Shown here: positions 8,854-16,336 of the stretch, piece by piece
How positions within the stretch are numbered: position 1 is the stretch's first letter
Layout: every line of letters starts with the position of its first letter
Assembly (NCBI GenBank): GCA_964459305.1
Contig: CAYWNA010000197.1
Coordinates: 1 to 24,274, forward strand
Length of the DNA stretch: 24,274 nt
Reading direction: 5' to 3'
From: CAYWNA01 sp964459305
GTDB lineage: Bacteria; Planctomycetota; Planctomycetia; Pirellulales; Pirellulaceae
Translations under genes and position numbers: made by a program
The notes under the pieces: generated by a model
Told to the model about the DNA's origin: nothing
Seen by the model: only the letters and a program-made list of their open reading frames with translations
Database searches by the model: none

Positions 8854-11800
8854 ATGAACACCATGAGCAATACCGTCCCTCGTGTGATCCTGGCAGCCGC
8901 CCTTCTTGCGTCCGCCGCAGGCTTGGCCACATCGGCGGAACAGGGAACAGGCAACGCGGATTCATCCCGCCCTCTGAGATGCGTGGCATCGTTTCGGTTC
9001 GACACGGTTCGGCTGGCGATCGAGGATCTCGCGCGCACGTTTGGCGACCGGTATGCCGCGGGGCCCGCGTTGCTTTCGGAGTTGTCGGGCCTCGAACAAC
9101 GTGTGCAGCAGGCAAGGGCCGCCGCACAAACGGACTCGGCGTGGTCGGCACGGCGGTTGTGGGGGCTGCATCGGGAATTGAATGCCTTCCGACGCGAAGC
9201 GATGCTCGCCAATCCTGCGTTGAAAGATCTGGATATCCTTTGCGTCAAGCGAGCTTGGAAAGGACGTATCACACCCGGTCAATTGCAGGGCCTTGGGATT
9301 CCGTCCAATCACGAGTGTCATTCGAGTCTGGCTCGGCTTGGTTACAGGAACGAGATTGGAGTTTTCCGCGCTACCAATCCGCGGCAAACCTGGAAGACAC
9401 TGCATCGGCCTGCCGACAACGGTTGGGTCGGGCACATGGATCTGCACTGGGATGCCGATCGGTTCGTCTTTGCCAAGTCAGACGCCCAGCAGTGGGCCTT
9501 GTGGGAGATGAACGTCGATGGCTCCGGCCTGCGGCAGATCACCGAGACGCCGCCGGACATCGACTGTTTTGATCCCTGCTATCTACCCAACGGCCGCATC
9601 GTGTGCGCGTCGGACGCAACCAGCCAGTGCGTGCCCTGCTGGCATGGCGTGGCGAACAAATACGTCGCCAACTTGTTCGTCATGAACGCCGACGGTACGG
9701 ACATGCGTCGCATCACTTTCGATCAAGACCACAACATGCACCCGGCTGTGTTGGGCAATGGGCAGGTGGTCTACAACCGCTGGGACTACACGGGCATCAA
9801 TCGCGTCTTCCTGCGGCCGCTGATGGTCATGAACCCTGACGGGACGGGCCAGCGATCGCTCTACGGCTCGAACTCCTGGTATCCGAATGGGCTGTACTTC
9901 CCTCAGGAGATGCCGGGAGAATCGGGGCGGCTGCTCTGCATTTTGTCCGGTTACCACGGGCCCGGGCGAACGGGGCATCTGGTCGTTGTAGACACGAATC
10001 GAGGACGCAAGGAAGCGGATGGGATCGTGAATCGTATTTCGGGACGCGGCCTGTCGCTGGAGGTCGAATACCTGGACCACTTGACACAAGAGACGTGGCC
10101 CAAGTTTCACTCGTCCTGTCCGATCACCGATAAGCACTATCTTGTGAGCGGCTGGATGTCGGAGGATTCGCGGCGCATGGGTATCTACCTTGCCGACATC
10201 TTCGACAACTTGCTGCTGTTGTACGAAGTGGAAAACGCGGCCTTGCTGGAACCGATCCCCGTCGTTCGACGCCGCACACCTCCGATCATCCCGGAACAGA
10301 CGGATCCTCGCCGCAGCGACGCGATCGTTTACCTGCGCGACATCTATGTCGGTCCCGGCCTGACGGGCGTGCCTCGCGGCACGATCGAGCAGTTGCGAGT
10401 GATCGCGTATCACTTTGGTTATGTCGGCTTGGCCGGTAACGACAAGATCGGGCTCAGCGGTCCTTGGGACGCGATGCGGATCCTGGGCACGACGCCGGTC
10501 GAGGAGGATGGTTCGGCGTTCTTCCGTATCCCGGCCGATACTCCGGTCGCTTTCCAGGCCTTGGATGCCGAGGGAAAGGCCGTCCAGCTAATGCGCACGT
10601 GGCTTTCCGCTCGCCCTGGGGAAACCCTGTCCTGCGTGGGATGCCATGAGAATTCCGGCACGCTGCCGCCCACAGAACTTTCGGCCGCGGCTAGCCGGTT
10701 GCCTCGCAGCATTGAGCCGTGGTACGGCCCGGCGCGTGGTTTTGACTTCGCGCGGGAAGTGCAACCGGTGCTCAACAAGTACTGCGTGTCGTGCCACGAC
10801 GGTCAAGATGGGTTGTGCGACCTGCGAAGCGAAGAGCTGACCCAGGACTATCAAGGACGTGAGCCTGGTCGTTTGGATCTGACCCGGATGCACAAACAGC
10901 ATCGATCGCTCGACGGCGGGCTTGTTCGGTACACACCCGCCTATGAGGCTCTGGTACCGTACGTCCGGCGCGTCAATGTCGGCGATGATGTCAGCATACT
11001 CACGCCCGGCCATTACCACGCCGATACCAGCGAACTGATCCAGATACTGCAAAAAGGACATCACGGCGTCGCCTTGGATCAAGAGACATGGGACCGGCTG
11101 GTTACGTGGATCGACTTGAATGGCCCCTGTCATGGGACGTGGCGAGACGTGTTTGCGATCCCCATGCCGGAATGCGGCGACACGCGGCGGAGGGAGTTGT
11201 TCGTATTGTACGGCGGCCCTTCTGAGGATCCGGAATTGGTGCCGCCGGCGACGGACTATGACCAGACACCCGTGCAACCGGCACTGCCACCCAAACCGCA
11301 GCCCGTCACGCTGGACGGCTGGCCGTTCGACGCATTGACGAAACGAAAGACGCTTGACGACACGACGGTGCGGCACCTGGACCTGGGCGATGGAGTGGAA
11401 TTGCCCGTCGTCAAAGTCCCGGCCGGGCGTTTTCTGATGGGTGATGCGGAGGGCCTCCCGGACGAGCACCCGCTGGCGCCGGTCGAGATCCATGAACCGT
11501 TTTGGATGAGCGTCTGCGAGATCGGTAACGAACAACTGCGCCGCTGCCTGCCATCGCATGACAGCGGCTACTATACCAAACGTCATAAGGACCGTTACGA
11601 CGACAAGGGCATGGTCTTGAATGGACCATCGCAGCCGGCGCTGAAAGTGTCGTGGAACGAGGCGGTGGATTTCTGCCGCTGGCTCTCCCACCGAACGGGA
11701 CTGCGTATTTCGCTGCCCACCGAGGCACAATGGGAATACGCCTGTCGCGCCGGCAGCGACACGGCGCTCCATTACGGCGGTTTGGACAGCGATTTCAGCT

Positions 11801-12246
11801 GCTACGAGAACATGGCCGATCGGACCTTTGCCACGTTCGGCTTCACGGGCAAGTCGAAAACCGGCAAATTCGAGATTGAAGGCGGCATCGACTACTTGGT
11901 TGCCGAGGGCGTCGATTTTGCCGATCAACGGTTCGACGACGGGGTATGCATGACGGCGCCCATCGGTGGTCGCCAATCGAACGCCTTTGGCTTGTGTGAC
12001 ATGCACGGCAATGTGGCAGAATGGACGTTGTCACTCTACCGCCCCTATCCATACGACCCGGCAGACGGGCGCAACGGCCTCGACGCGCACGGGGAACGCG
12101 TCGTGCGAGGCGCTACGTTCCTGGATCGCCCGGCTCGTTGCCGCTCGGCGGCCCGTTACAGCTTCCCGGCGTGGCAGAAAGTGCACAACGTCGGTTTCCG
12201 AATCGTCGTCAATCAGCCGGCATTGACGGCGAGCCCGCCTCCGTAA
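8854..12246 (+). CDS. Secreted di-haem HzsA-like protein fused to an FGE/sulfatase-modifying-factor domain
   Basis: An 1130-residue exported protein. The signal peptide is residues ~1-28 (VILAAALLASAAGLATSA). No good Shine-Dalgarno site precedes the ATG at 8854, and a second ATG lies at 8863. TolB-like propeller repeats (MNVDGSGLRQIT, MNADGTDMRRIT) and NGQVVYNRWDY match the paralogue at 1512-4781. The two c-type haem motifs are C594-VG-C597-H598 and C644-VS-C647-H648, with almost the same spacing as in that paralogue. Residues ~849-1125 form a formylglycine-generating-enzyme-like domain: VPAGRFLMGD, LPTEAQWEYACRAG, GLCDMHGNVAEWT and VGFRIVV. Genuine FGE has two copper-binding cysteines near the end; here the segment RGATFLDRPARCRSAAR keeps only one, so formylglycine synthesis is unlikely and a binding role is more plausible. 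There is no sulfatase gene nearby. It is flanked by the two palindromic elements. Confidence 0.88.
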   Translation: MNTMSNTVPRVILAAALLASAAGLATSAEQGTGNADSSRPLRCVASFRFDTVRLAIEDLARTFGDRYAAGPALLSELSGLEQRVQQARAAAQTDSAWSARRLWGLHRELNAFRREAMLANPALKDLDILCVKRAWKGRITPGQLQGLGIPSNHECHSSLARLGYRNEIGVFRATNPRQTWKTLHRPADNGWVGHMDLHWDADRFVFAKSDAQQWALWEMNVDGSGLRQITETPPDIDCFDPCYLPNGRIVCASDATSQCVPCWHGVANKYVANLFVMNADGTDMRRITFDQDHNMHPAVLGNGQVVYNRWDYTGINRVFLRPLMVMNPDGTGQRSLYGSNSWYPNGLYFPQEMPGESGRLLCILSGYHGPGRTGHLVVVDTNRGRKEADGIVNRISGRGLSLEVEYLDHLTQETWPKFHSSCPITDKHYLVSGWMSEDSRRMGIYLADIFDNLLLLYEVENAALLEPIPVVRRRTPPIIPEQTDPRRSDAIVYLRDIYVGPGLTGVPRGTIEQLRVIAYHFGYVGLAGNDKIGLSGPWDAMRILGTTPVEEDGSAFFRIPADTPVAFQALDAEGKAVQLMRTWLSARPGETLSCVGCHENSGTLPPTELSAAASRLPRSIEPWYGPARGFDFAREVQPVLNKYCVSCHDGQDGLCDLRSEELTQDYQGREPGRLDLTRMHKQHRSLDGGLVRYTPAYEALVPYVRRVNVGDDVSILTPGHYHADTSELIQILQKGHHGVALDQETWDRLVTWIDLNGPCHGTWRDVFAIPMPECGDTRRRELFVLYGGPSEDPELVPPATDYDQTPVQPALPPKPQPVTLDGWPFDALTKRKTLDDTTVRHLDLGDGVELPVVKVPAGRFLMGDAEGLPDEHPLAPVEIHEPFWMSVCEIGNEQLRRCLPSHDSGYYTKRHKDRYDDKGMVLNGPSQPALKVSWNEAVDFCRWLSHRTGLRISLPTEAQWEYACRAGSDTALHYGGLDSDFSCYENMADRTFATFGFTGKSKTGKFEIEGGIDYLVAEGVDFADQRFDDGVCMTAPIGGRQSNAFGLCDMHGNVAEWTLSLYRPYPYDPADGRNGLDAHGERVVRGATFLDRPARCRSAARYSFPAWQKVHNVGFRIVVNQPALTASPPP

Positions 12247-12313
12247 GTGAATCACACTTCTATTTGTTACGCAGAGCCGCAGATTGTGCACCCATTTGCG
12301 AACTCCATCTAGC

Positions 12314-12453
12314 TAGGTGAGGGTGTCCGGGAATTGGGAGGGCGAAGCTCCTGCTGAGCCGAGTTTCTGAAACCGCCACGCGGCTCGGCAGGAGCCTCGC
12401 CCTCCCGAAAACCGCGTATCTTGGCGCGTCGAATTCCCGGACACCCTCACCTA
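12314..12453. repeat. Nested-palindrome element, copy 2 (124-bp core, 140 bp with extended ends)
   Basis: The outer arms 12314-12335 and 12432-12453 are perfect inverted complements over 22 bases and contain the same 14-base core (GGTGTCCGGGAATT) as copy 1. Core end to core end (12322-12445) is 124 bp, identical to copy 1. The inner arms 12336-12361 and 12381-12406 match at 24 of 26 positions, with a 19-base loop. The 25-base spacer lies on the right here, so this copy is inverted relative to copy 1. Compared as reverse complement, each inner arm matches copy 1 at 25 of 26 bases and the outer arms match fully, while spacer and loop diverge. It lies between convergent genes (12246 + and 12464 -), a good place for a bidirectional terminator. 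No coding potential. Confidence 0.88.
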
Positions 12454-12463
12454 AGTCAATCGT

Positions 12464-12979
12464 TCAGTTGTTCTCGGCCGAGGAGGCATTCTTCGGCGTC
12501 GTGATCACAATGCCCTCGTCCTCGACAACGTAGGTCAGGTCCACGTCGCCGAGTAGCTTCTGCAGGGCGGATGCCAGTGGCACGCCCTTCACGTTGATCG
12601 TACACCGCACATCGGGCCGAATGCCCGCCGCGGAAAGCGCCGTGCGATCGATTCCGATGGAGATGCCGTGTCGCGCTTCGAGGAACACCATCACGTCCTC
12701 CAAGGGCGTCGCTATGAACTCCAGTTGTGCCTCATCCCGCAACCGCCACATGATTCTACTGTTCTTCAGAAATTCGCGCCTCACCTCGTCCGCGTCGATA
12801 CTGCTCTGCCGTGCCAGTCGCCGTCCCTCTTCGGATGCCGTGATGATCAAGGCATCGTCACCGATGACGTATGTCAAGGCCATCTCGGTCAGCAGCATCC
12901 GAAGCGCGCTGTGCAAGGCGATTCCCTTGATGTTCCGCGTCACCGGCACATCGGCCGTGTCTTTCCCTTGTGGTGACAC
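12464..12979 (-). CDS. 5'-truncated STN/secretin-N-like repeat protein, possible pseudogene
   Basis: The frame encodes one and a half copies of a repeat typical of planctomycete proteins related to the secretin/TonB short N-terminal domain. The complete copy runs from LEFIATPLEDVMVFLEARHG through GIRPDVRCTINVKGVPLASALQKLL to LTYVVEDEGIVITTP. The upstream copy keeps only its second half (DVPVTRNIKGIALHSALRMLL, LTYVIGDDALIITASEEG), so the first half of that repeat is missing. The frame is open back to an ATG at 13162, but that would overlap the oxidoreductase gene by 92 bp and add basic, unrelated sequence, so I used the GTG at 12979. No start has a clear Shine-Dalgarno site, and no signal peptide is present although the family is usually exported. 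Either a small protein or the 3' remnant of a larger gene; I lean to a remnant. Confidence 0.5.
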   Translation of the reverse strand: MSPQGKDTADVPVTRNIKGIALHSALRMLLTEMALTYVIGDDALIITASEEGRRLARQSSIDADEVRREFLKNSRIMWRLRDEAQLEFIATPLEDVMVFLEARHGISIGIDRTALSAAGIRPDVRCTINVKGVPLASALQKLLGDVDLTYVVEDEGIVITTPKNASSAENN

Positions 12980-13007
12980 GGCGCAAGGGTCGCGTTCCGT
13001 CGTCCAC

Positions 13008-13036
13008 AAGCCCGGTCTTTCAAAGAAGCTGGGCTT
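13008..13036 (-). terminator. Hairpin downstream of the Gfo/Idh/MocA gene
   Basis: AAGCCCGGTCTTTC pairs with the facing AAGAAGCTGGGCTT. The six outer pairs are perfect, followed by about three more that include G-U wobbles. It starts 35 bp past the oxidoreductase stop on the minus strand. It has no strong U-run, so termination is plausible but not shown; it also separates that gene from the truncated STN-like frame. Confidence 0.35.
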
Positions 13037-13070
13037 GTCCAGACATCTACCCGTTCGTCGGTGCCAGGGA

Positions 13071-14369
13071 TCACACCTCCGGGTACTTCCACGGCGCGCG
13101 GTACTCGCGGCGCAGCAAGTTGTTGGCTTCGGGATCGTTAGGGATGACGCCTTTCTCCCCATCCCAGCGGATACTGCGACCTAGCTTCAGCGAGAGCATG
13201 CCCAAGAGGCTCATGTTGGTCGAGCGGTGGCCAATCTCGATGTCGCATACCGGACGGCCTCCCGTCTTGATGCATTTCAAGAAATCGGACCACAGCTCGG
13301 GGATGTTCTGATAGTCGGGCAGGTGCAACACGGGCGGTTCGTTGATGGGTTCCTTGTTCCCGCGTGCTGGATAGAACGTGGTCCCGTCGTTGCGCCAGCC
13401 GATGTGCAAGGTTCCTTCGGTGCCGTAGAAATACACGCCCAACGGGTGTTTCTCGGCGTTGTTGCCCGCATAGCGCCGATGCTCCCAGACCGCGGTGAAC
13501 GATTCGAAGTCGAACTGCACGACTTGCGTGTCCGGTGCGTCCTGGCTGTCCTGACGGATGAAGCGGCCGCCCATGGAAGAGACGTTTCTCGGATACTTCT
13601 CTTCGGTCCACCAGAGGATCTGATCCATCCAATGGATTCCCCAGTCGCCCAGCGTGCCATTGGCGTAGTCGAGAAATTGGCGAAAGCCTCGCGGATGTAT
13701 CGCGCGGTTGTACTTGCGGAGCGGTGCCGGGCCGCACCACATGTCCCAGTCGAGTCCTTCCGGCGGATCTTCATCCGGCGTAGGCTGCCCGGGGCCGCCG
13801 CCTGAATGCACGAACGCGCGGACCATTCCGACCTTTCCGAGCTTACCTTCTTTCAGGAACTTCATGCCCCAGATGTTGTGCGGCGAAGCACGGCGGTGCG
13901 TGCCGACCTGCACGACGCGCTCATTCGCCCTAGCGGCCTTGACCATGGCCTCGCCTTCCTTGACGGTATGGCTGACCGGTTTTTCCACGTACACGTGTAC
14001 GCCCGCATTCACCGCGGCAATCGTGATCAACGGATGCCAGTGATCGGGCGTGCCAACGATCGCTACCTCCGGTTTCTGCTGGTCCAGCAGTTCACGATAG
14101 TCCTTGTACTTCTTGGGTGCTTTGCCGGTGAGCTTCTCCACCTCGGCGCCTGCCTTATCCAGGTGCCCTCGATCGACATCACACAAAGCAACCACGTCCG
14201 ACTCGCCGGCCTCGATCGCCGTTCTCAGGATGTTCATTCCCCACCAGCCGCTACCGATCAGGGCCGTCCGGTATTTTTTGTTTTTCTCGGCACCGTGGAT
14301 GGCCGGAGCCGCCAACGCGACGCTGGCGGCCGCGGACGAAGCAAGGAAACTACGACGCGTAACGGTCAT
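13071..14369 (-). CDS. Tat-exported Gfo/Idh/MocA-family NAD(P)-dependent oxidoreductase
   Basis: A 432-residue protein beginning with a twin-arginine signal (TRRSFLASSAAASVALAAPAIHG), so it is probably folded with its cofactor before export. The Rossmann fold follows: GSGWWGMN (39-46) in the place of the usual glycine motif, then VVALCDVD. The family EKP motif is at 129-131 (VYVEKPVS), with PDHWH before it. The C-terminal half has WDMWCGPAPLRKYN, GDWGIHWMDQILWW and FYGTEGTLHI, seen in the large planctomycete group of these enzymes. Members oxidise, reduce or epimerise sugars and related polyols; the substrate cannot be inferred. The length fits the family. The ATG at 14369 is fixed by an exceptional ribosome-binding site 9 bases upstream. 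The gene is flanked by the truncated STN-like frame downstream and a gene-poor stretch upstream, so it is probably transcribed alone. Confidence 0.95.
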   Translation of the reverse strand: MTVTRRSFLASSAAASVALAAPAIHGAEKNKKYRTALIGSGWWGMNILRTAIEAGESDVVALCDVDRGHLDKAGAEVEKLTGKAPKKYKDYRELLDQQKPEVAIVGTPDHWHPLITIAAVNAGVHVYVEKPVSHTVKEGEAMVKAARANERVVQVGTHRRASPHNIWGMKFLKEGKLGKVGMVRAFVHSGGGPGQPTPDEDPPEGLDWDMWCGPAPLRKYNRAIHPRGFRQFLDYANGTLGDWGIHWMDQILWWTEEKYPRNVSSMGGRFIRQDSQDAPDTQVVQFDFESFTAVWEHRRYAGNNAEKHPLGVYFYGTEGTLHIGWRNDGTTFYPARGNKEPINEPPVLHLPDYQNIPELWSDFLKCIKTGGRPVCDIEIGHRSTNMSLLGMLSLKLGRSIRWDGEKGVIPNDPEANNLLRREYRAPWKYPEV

Positions 14370-14372
14370 CTT

Positions 14373-14385
14373 TGATCACCTCCTT
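14373..14385 (-). promoter_or_regulatory. Extended Shine-Dalgarno site of the oxidoreductase gene
   Basis: On the minus strand this reads AAGGAGGTGATCA. It contains twelve bases complementary to the universal 3' end of bacterial 16S rRNA (GATCACCTCCTT). AGGAGG is 9 bases before the ATG. Most other genes in this window have only GGAG or no clear site. Confidence 0.85.
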
Positions 14386-14777
14386 CTAAGATTTGTGTCA
14401 GTGCCATAGTCGGTTGCCCATTTTCCGCTCTGTTTGCGGATTCGAAAAGTACCCCCGCAGACGCTGCGTCTGGATGTCAGCGATCCGCAAGGCGAGGCAA
14501 GAGAGTATCTGATGCGAATGCGGTATTAGCGCGGCATTGAGGCGGGGCGAAAGAGGACGCTGGATACCGGATGCTGGATGCGTAGTTGACGAGTGAGGAT
14601 GCGCCTGGGACTAAGGGGAAATCGTCGCTGCTTGGGAAATGGATGCAATTGGCGCTTCGTATGTCGGTACGAACCTGTTGGGGCATTTGCTTAGAATTAG
14701 ATGAATTGGAGGAAAATCAAATACACTCTTTTGATGCCTGAATTTGTGCGGTGCATAATACCCTAAGTGTTGCGGAC
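14386..14777. other. Gene-poor upstream region of the oxidoreductase
   Basis: I see no convincing gene here. Base composition is less GC-rich than in neighbouring genes, and short frames lack family resemblance and ribosome-binding sites. It should hold the promoter of the oxidoreductase, but I cannot pick out boxes confidently. GGATACCGGATGCTGGATGC (near 14561) is a small imperfect tandem repeat. Confidence 0.4.
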
Positions 14778-14804
14778 GCCTCAGTCTGTTCATCAGGCTG
14801 AGGC
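14778..14804. other. Strong stem-loop (11-bp stem, 5-base loop)
   Basis: GCCTCAGTCTG (14778-14788) pairs with CAGGCTGAGGC (14794-14804) around the loop TTCAT, with one G-U or A-C position depending on strand. No clear U-run follows on either strand. It is 30 bases before a tiny + strand ORF and ~175 bases past the MscS stop on the minus strand. It could be a terminator, an RNA stability element or a small regulatory structure. Confidence 0.45.
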
Positions 14805-14834
14805 GGTTCGGTGTTTCACTACCAATCGGGTGCG

Positions 14835-14984
14835 ATGAAAGGGGAAGACCATGAGGTGCTTGAGGCCAAGCAGATGGACGAAGTCGAAGAGGTCCTAACT
14901 ACGGAACAAAAGAAGAAGCTGGCGGAGTTAACCGAGAAAACCCCAAAGAAGCGAACGACACGATCAAAGAAAAGCGGAGCTTAG
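14835..14984 (+). CDS. Possible 49-aa lysine/glutamate-rich small protein
   Basis: The ATG at 14835 opens a 49-codon frame ending in TAG at 14982-14984. The product is strongly charged: an acidic first half (HEVLEAKQMDEVEEVLTTEQ) and a very basic tail (TPKKRTTRSKKSGA). The segment VLTTEQKKKLAEL resembles the LTxxQ pattern in some exported helical proteins, but there is no signal peptide. The frame also allows a GTG at 14811. It has no clear ribosome-binding site, and its stop overlaps the end of the convergent MscS gene by four bases. It could be a real small protein, the 3' remnant of a larger gene, or chance. I do not recognise a family. Confidence 0.35.
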   Translation: MKGEDHEVLEAKQMDEVEEVLTTEQKKKLAELTEKTPKKRTTRSKKSGA

Positions 14985-16336
14985 CCTGTGTGATCCACTG
15001 GTGTCGGCCCGCGGAATTCTACTCCTCCCGGCCGTTTTTCCGGTGTCGGCAATGGACCGGCAATCGTTGCGGCCAAGTGTTGAGCGGCCAGCGCCGGATC
15101 CGCCAGATCGACCGGTGGCTCTCCACTTGGGGCCTCTTGCTGGTACATATGAAGTGTCTGGGTCGGGAATGCGAACGAGACGCCCAGGCTTTTCGCCAGT
15201 TTGATGATATCGACGAACAATCGGTGCTTCTCCCGTAGCTCTACCGACCAATCGGGACATTCCACAAAGCAATACAACATGATATCCAGAGAACTGTCGC
15301 TGAAGCCATTCAGATAGACGTGATAGTAGTCTTTGCGAGTATAGGGATGGCGGCGAATCAATTCGCGGATTCCCTCGCAGAATGCATCGATTTGCTCCGG
15401 CCTGGTGTCACACTGGATTCCCAGCGTAGAGGTGATGCGCCGGTAACGCCGGCTACCCATGTTGTCGACGATTGCCGTGGTCAACCGGCAGTTGGGCAGC
15501 GTGATCAGCGAATTGTAGAACGTGCGAAGGCGCGAACTGCGAAAGCCCACCGACTCCACGGTGCCTTCGATACCTTCGGTTTTGATCCAATCGCCGATTT
15601 CGAACGGCCGATCCGTCAGCACCGTCACCGAGCCAAATAGATTGGCGATGGCATCTTTCGACGCAAACGCGATGGCAGCGCCGCCGATCCCCAAACCGCC
15701 GAGCAATCCGGCGATCGGCAAATCGAAGGTCTGAGCGCATGTGATCGCACCGATACACACCGCGAACACCTTCAGAGATTTGGACACCAATGGGACCAGA
15801 AGGTCATCGAATTTCGTGTCAGTGCCAAGTGCTTTCCTGGTAAGGAACGCAGAAAGCAGGTCAATCACTAAGAAGCCGGTCCAGACTGCGGCGACAATGG
15901 CAAACACCTGCAAACCGTACAGAAGTACGGTTTGAACGAACTCCGGCAAACCGAGCAGCATGGTGCCGCCGTACCACACCAGTGCTTGCGTCAGCAGTCC
16001 CAACGGCTTCCACAGTCTCCATTCGGCCGTCTCCACTCGCTTGTTGCCAACCAGCTTGAACCATGTCTTCGTTAGATTGTGAAGCGCGAAGCGAACAGCC
16101 GAATCAGCCAGGAATCCCAGGAATATGAGCACCAGCAAGCAAATCCATTGGTCATTGCGAAGAAGAAAGTGCGTTTGCTGCAGGCTTTCCGGGAACATGT
16201 CTCGGATGACGGTTGATTCCGAAACTTGTTCCGCGGGAGATGAATCCTCCTGAGCCACGCATTGCGGCACTCCTCCGACGAAGAGAATCGCGATGCCCAG
16301 GCAGGCGTAGAGGATGGGGCGAACTGGCGTACTCAT
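14981..16336 (-). CDS. MscS-family mechanosensitive ion channel
   Basis: A 451-residue membrane protein. ATG at 16336 with GGAG about 10 bases upstream; residues 1-28 form a signal peptide (ILYACLGIAILFVGG). Several hydrophobic helices follow (near 50-70, 95-120, 130-155, 178-200). The pore-lining helix and MscS core are clear: GLLGGLGIGGAAIAFASKDA, then IANLFGSVTVLTDRPFEIGDWI, GTVESVGFRSSRLRTFYNSLITLPN, and a cytoplasmic alpha/beta domain to ~415. MscS channels open under membrane tension to release solutes during hypo-osmotic shock; this larger version has a periplasmic N-terminus and extra helices. The tail after ~420 is proline-rich and probably disordered. Apparently a single-gene unit; the upstream gap of ~390 bp is shared with the divergent surface-protein gene. 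Confidence 0.93.
   Translation of the reverse strand: MSTPVRPILYACLGIAILFVGGVPQCVAQEDSSPAEQVSESTVIRDMFPESLQQTHFLLRNDQWICLLVLIFLGFLADSAVRFALHNLTKTWFKLVGNKRVETAEWRLWKPLGLLTQALVWYGGTMLLGLPEFVQTVLLYGLQVFAIVAAVWTGFLVIDLLSAFLTRKALGTDTKFDDLLVPLVSKSLKVFAVCIGAITCAQTFDLPIAGLLGGLGIGGAAIAFASKDAIANLFGSVTVLTDRPFEIGDWIKTEGIEGTVESVGFRSSRLRTFYNSLITLPNCRLTTAIVDNMGSRRYRRITSTLGIQCDTRPEQIDAFCEGIRELIRRHPYTRKDYYHVYLNGFSDSSLDIMLYCFVECPDWSVELREKHRLFVDIIKLAKSLGVSFAFPTQTLHMYQQEAPSGEPPVDLADPALAAQHLAATIAGPLPTPEKRPGGVEFRGPTPVDHTG

Noticed and set aside
10588..12006. 472-codon minus-strand frame opposite the FGE-containing gene
   Set aside because: It lies wholly within a gene with strong domain evidence on the other strand, with no family motif or ribosome-binding site of its own.
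1512..12246. A hydrazine synthase (anammox) locus
   Set aside because: Only the alpha-subunit-like core is present, no beta/gamma subunits or hydrazine dehydrogenase are seen, and this family is common in ordinary planctomycetes.
13071..13162. Start of the STN-like frame at ATG 13162
   Set aside because: It would overlap the C-terminus of the oxidoreductase by 92 bp and add sequence unlike the family; the overlap is probably incidental.
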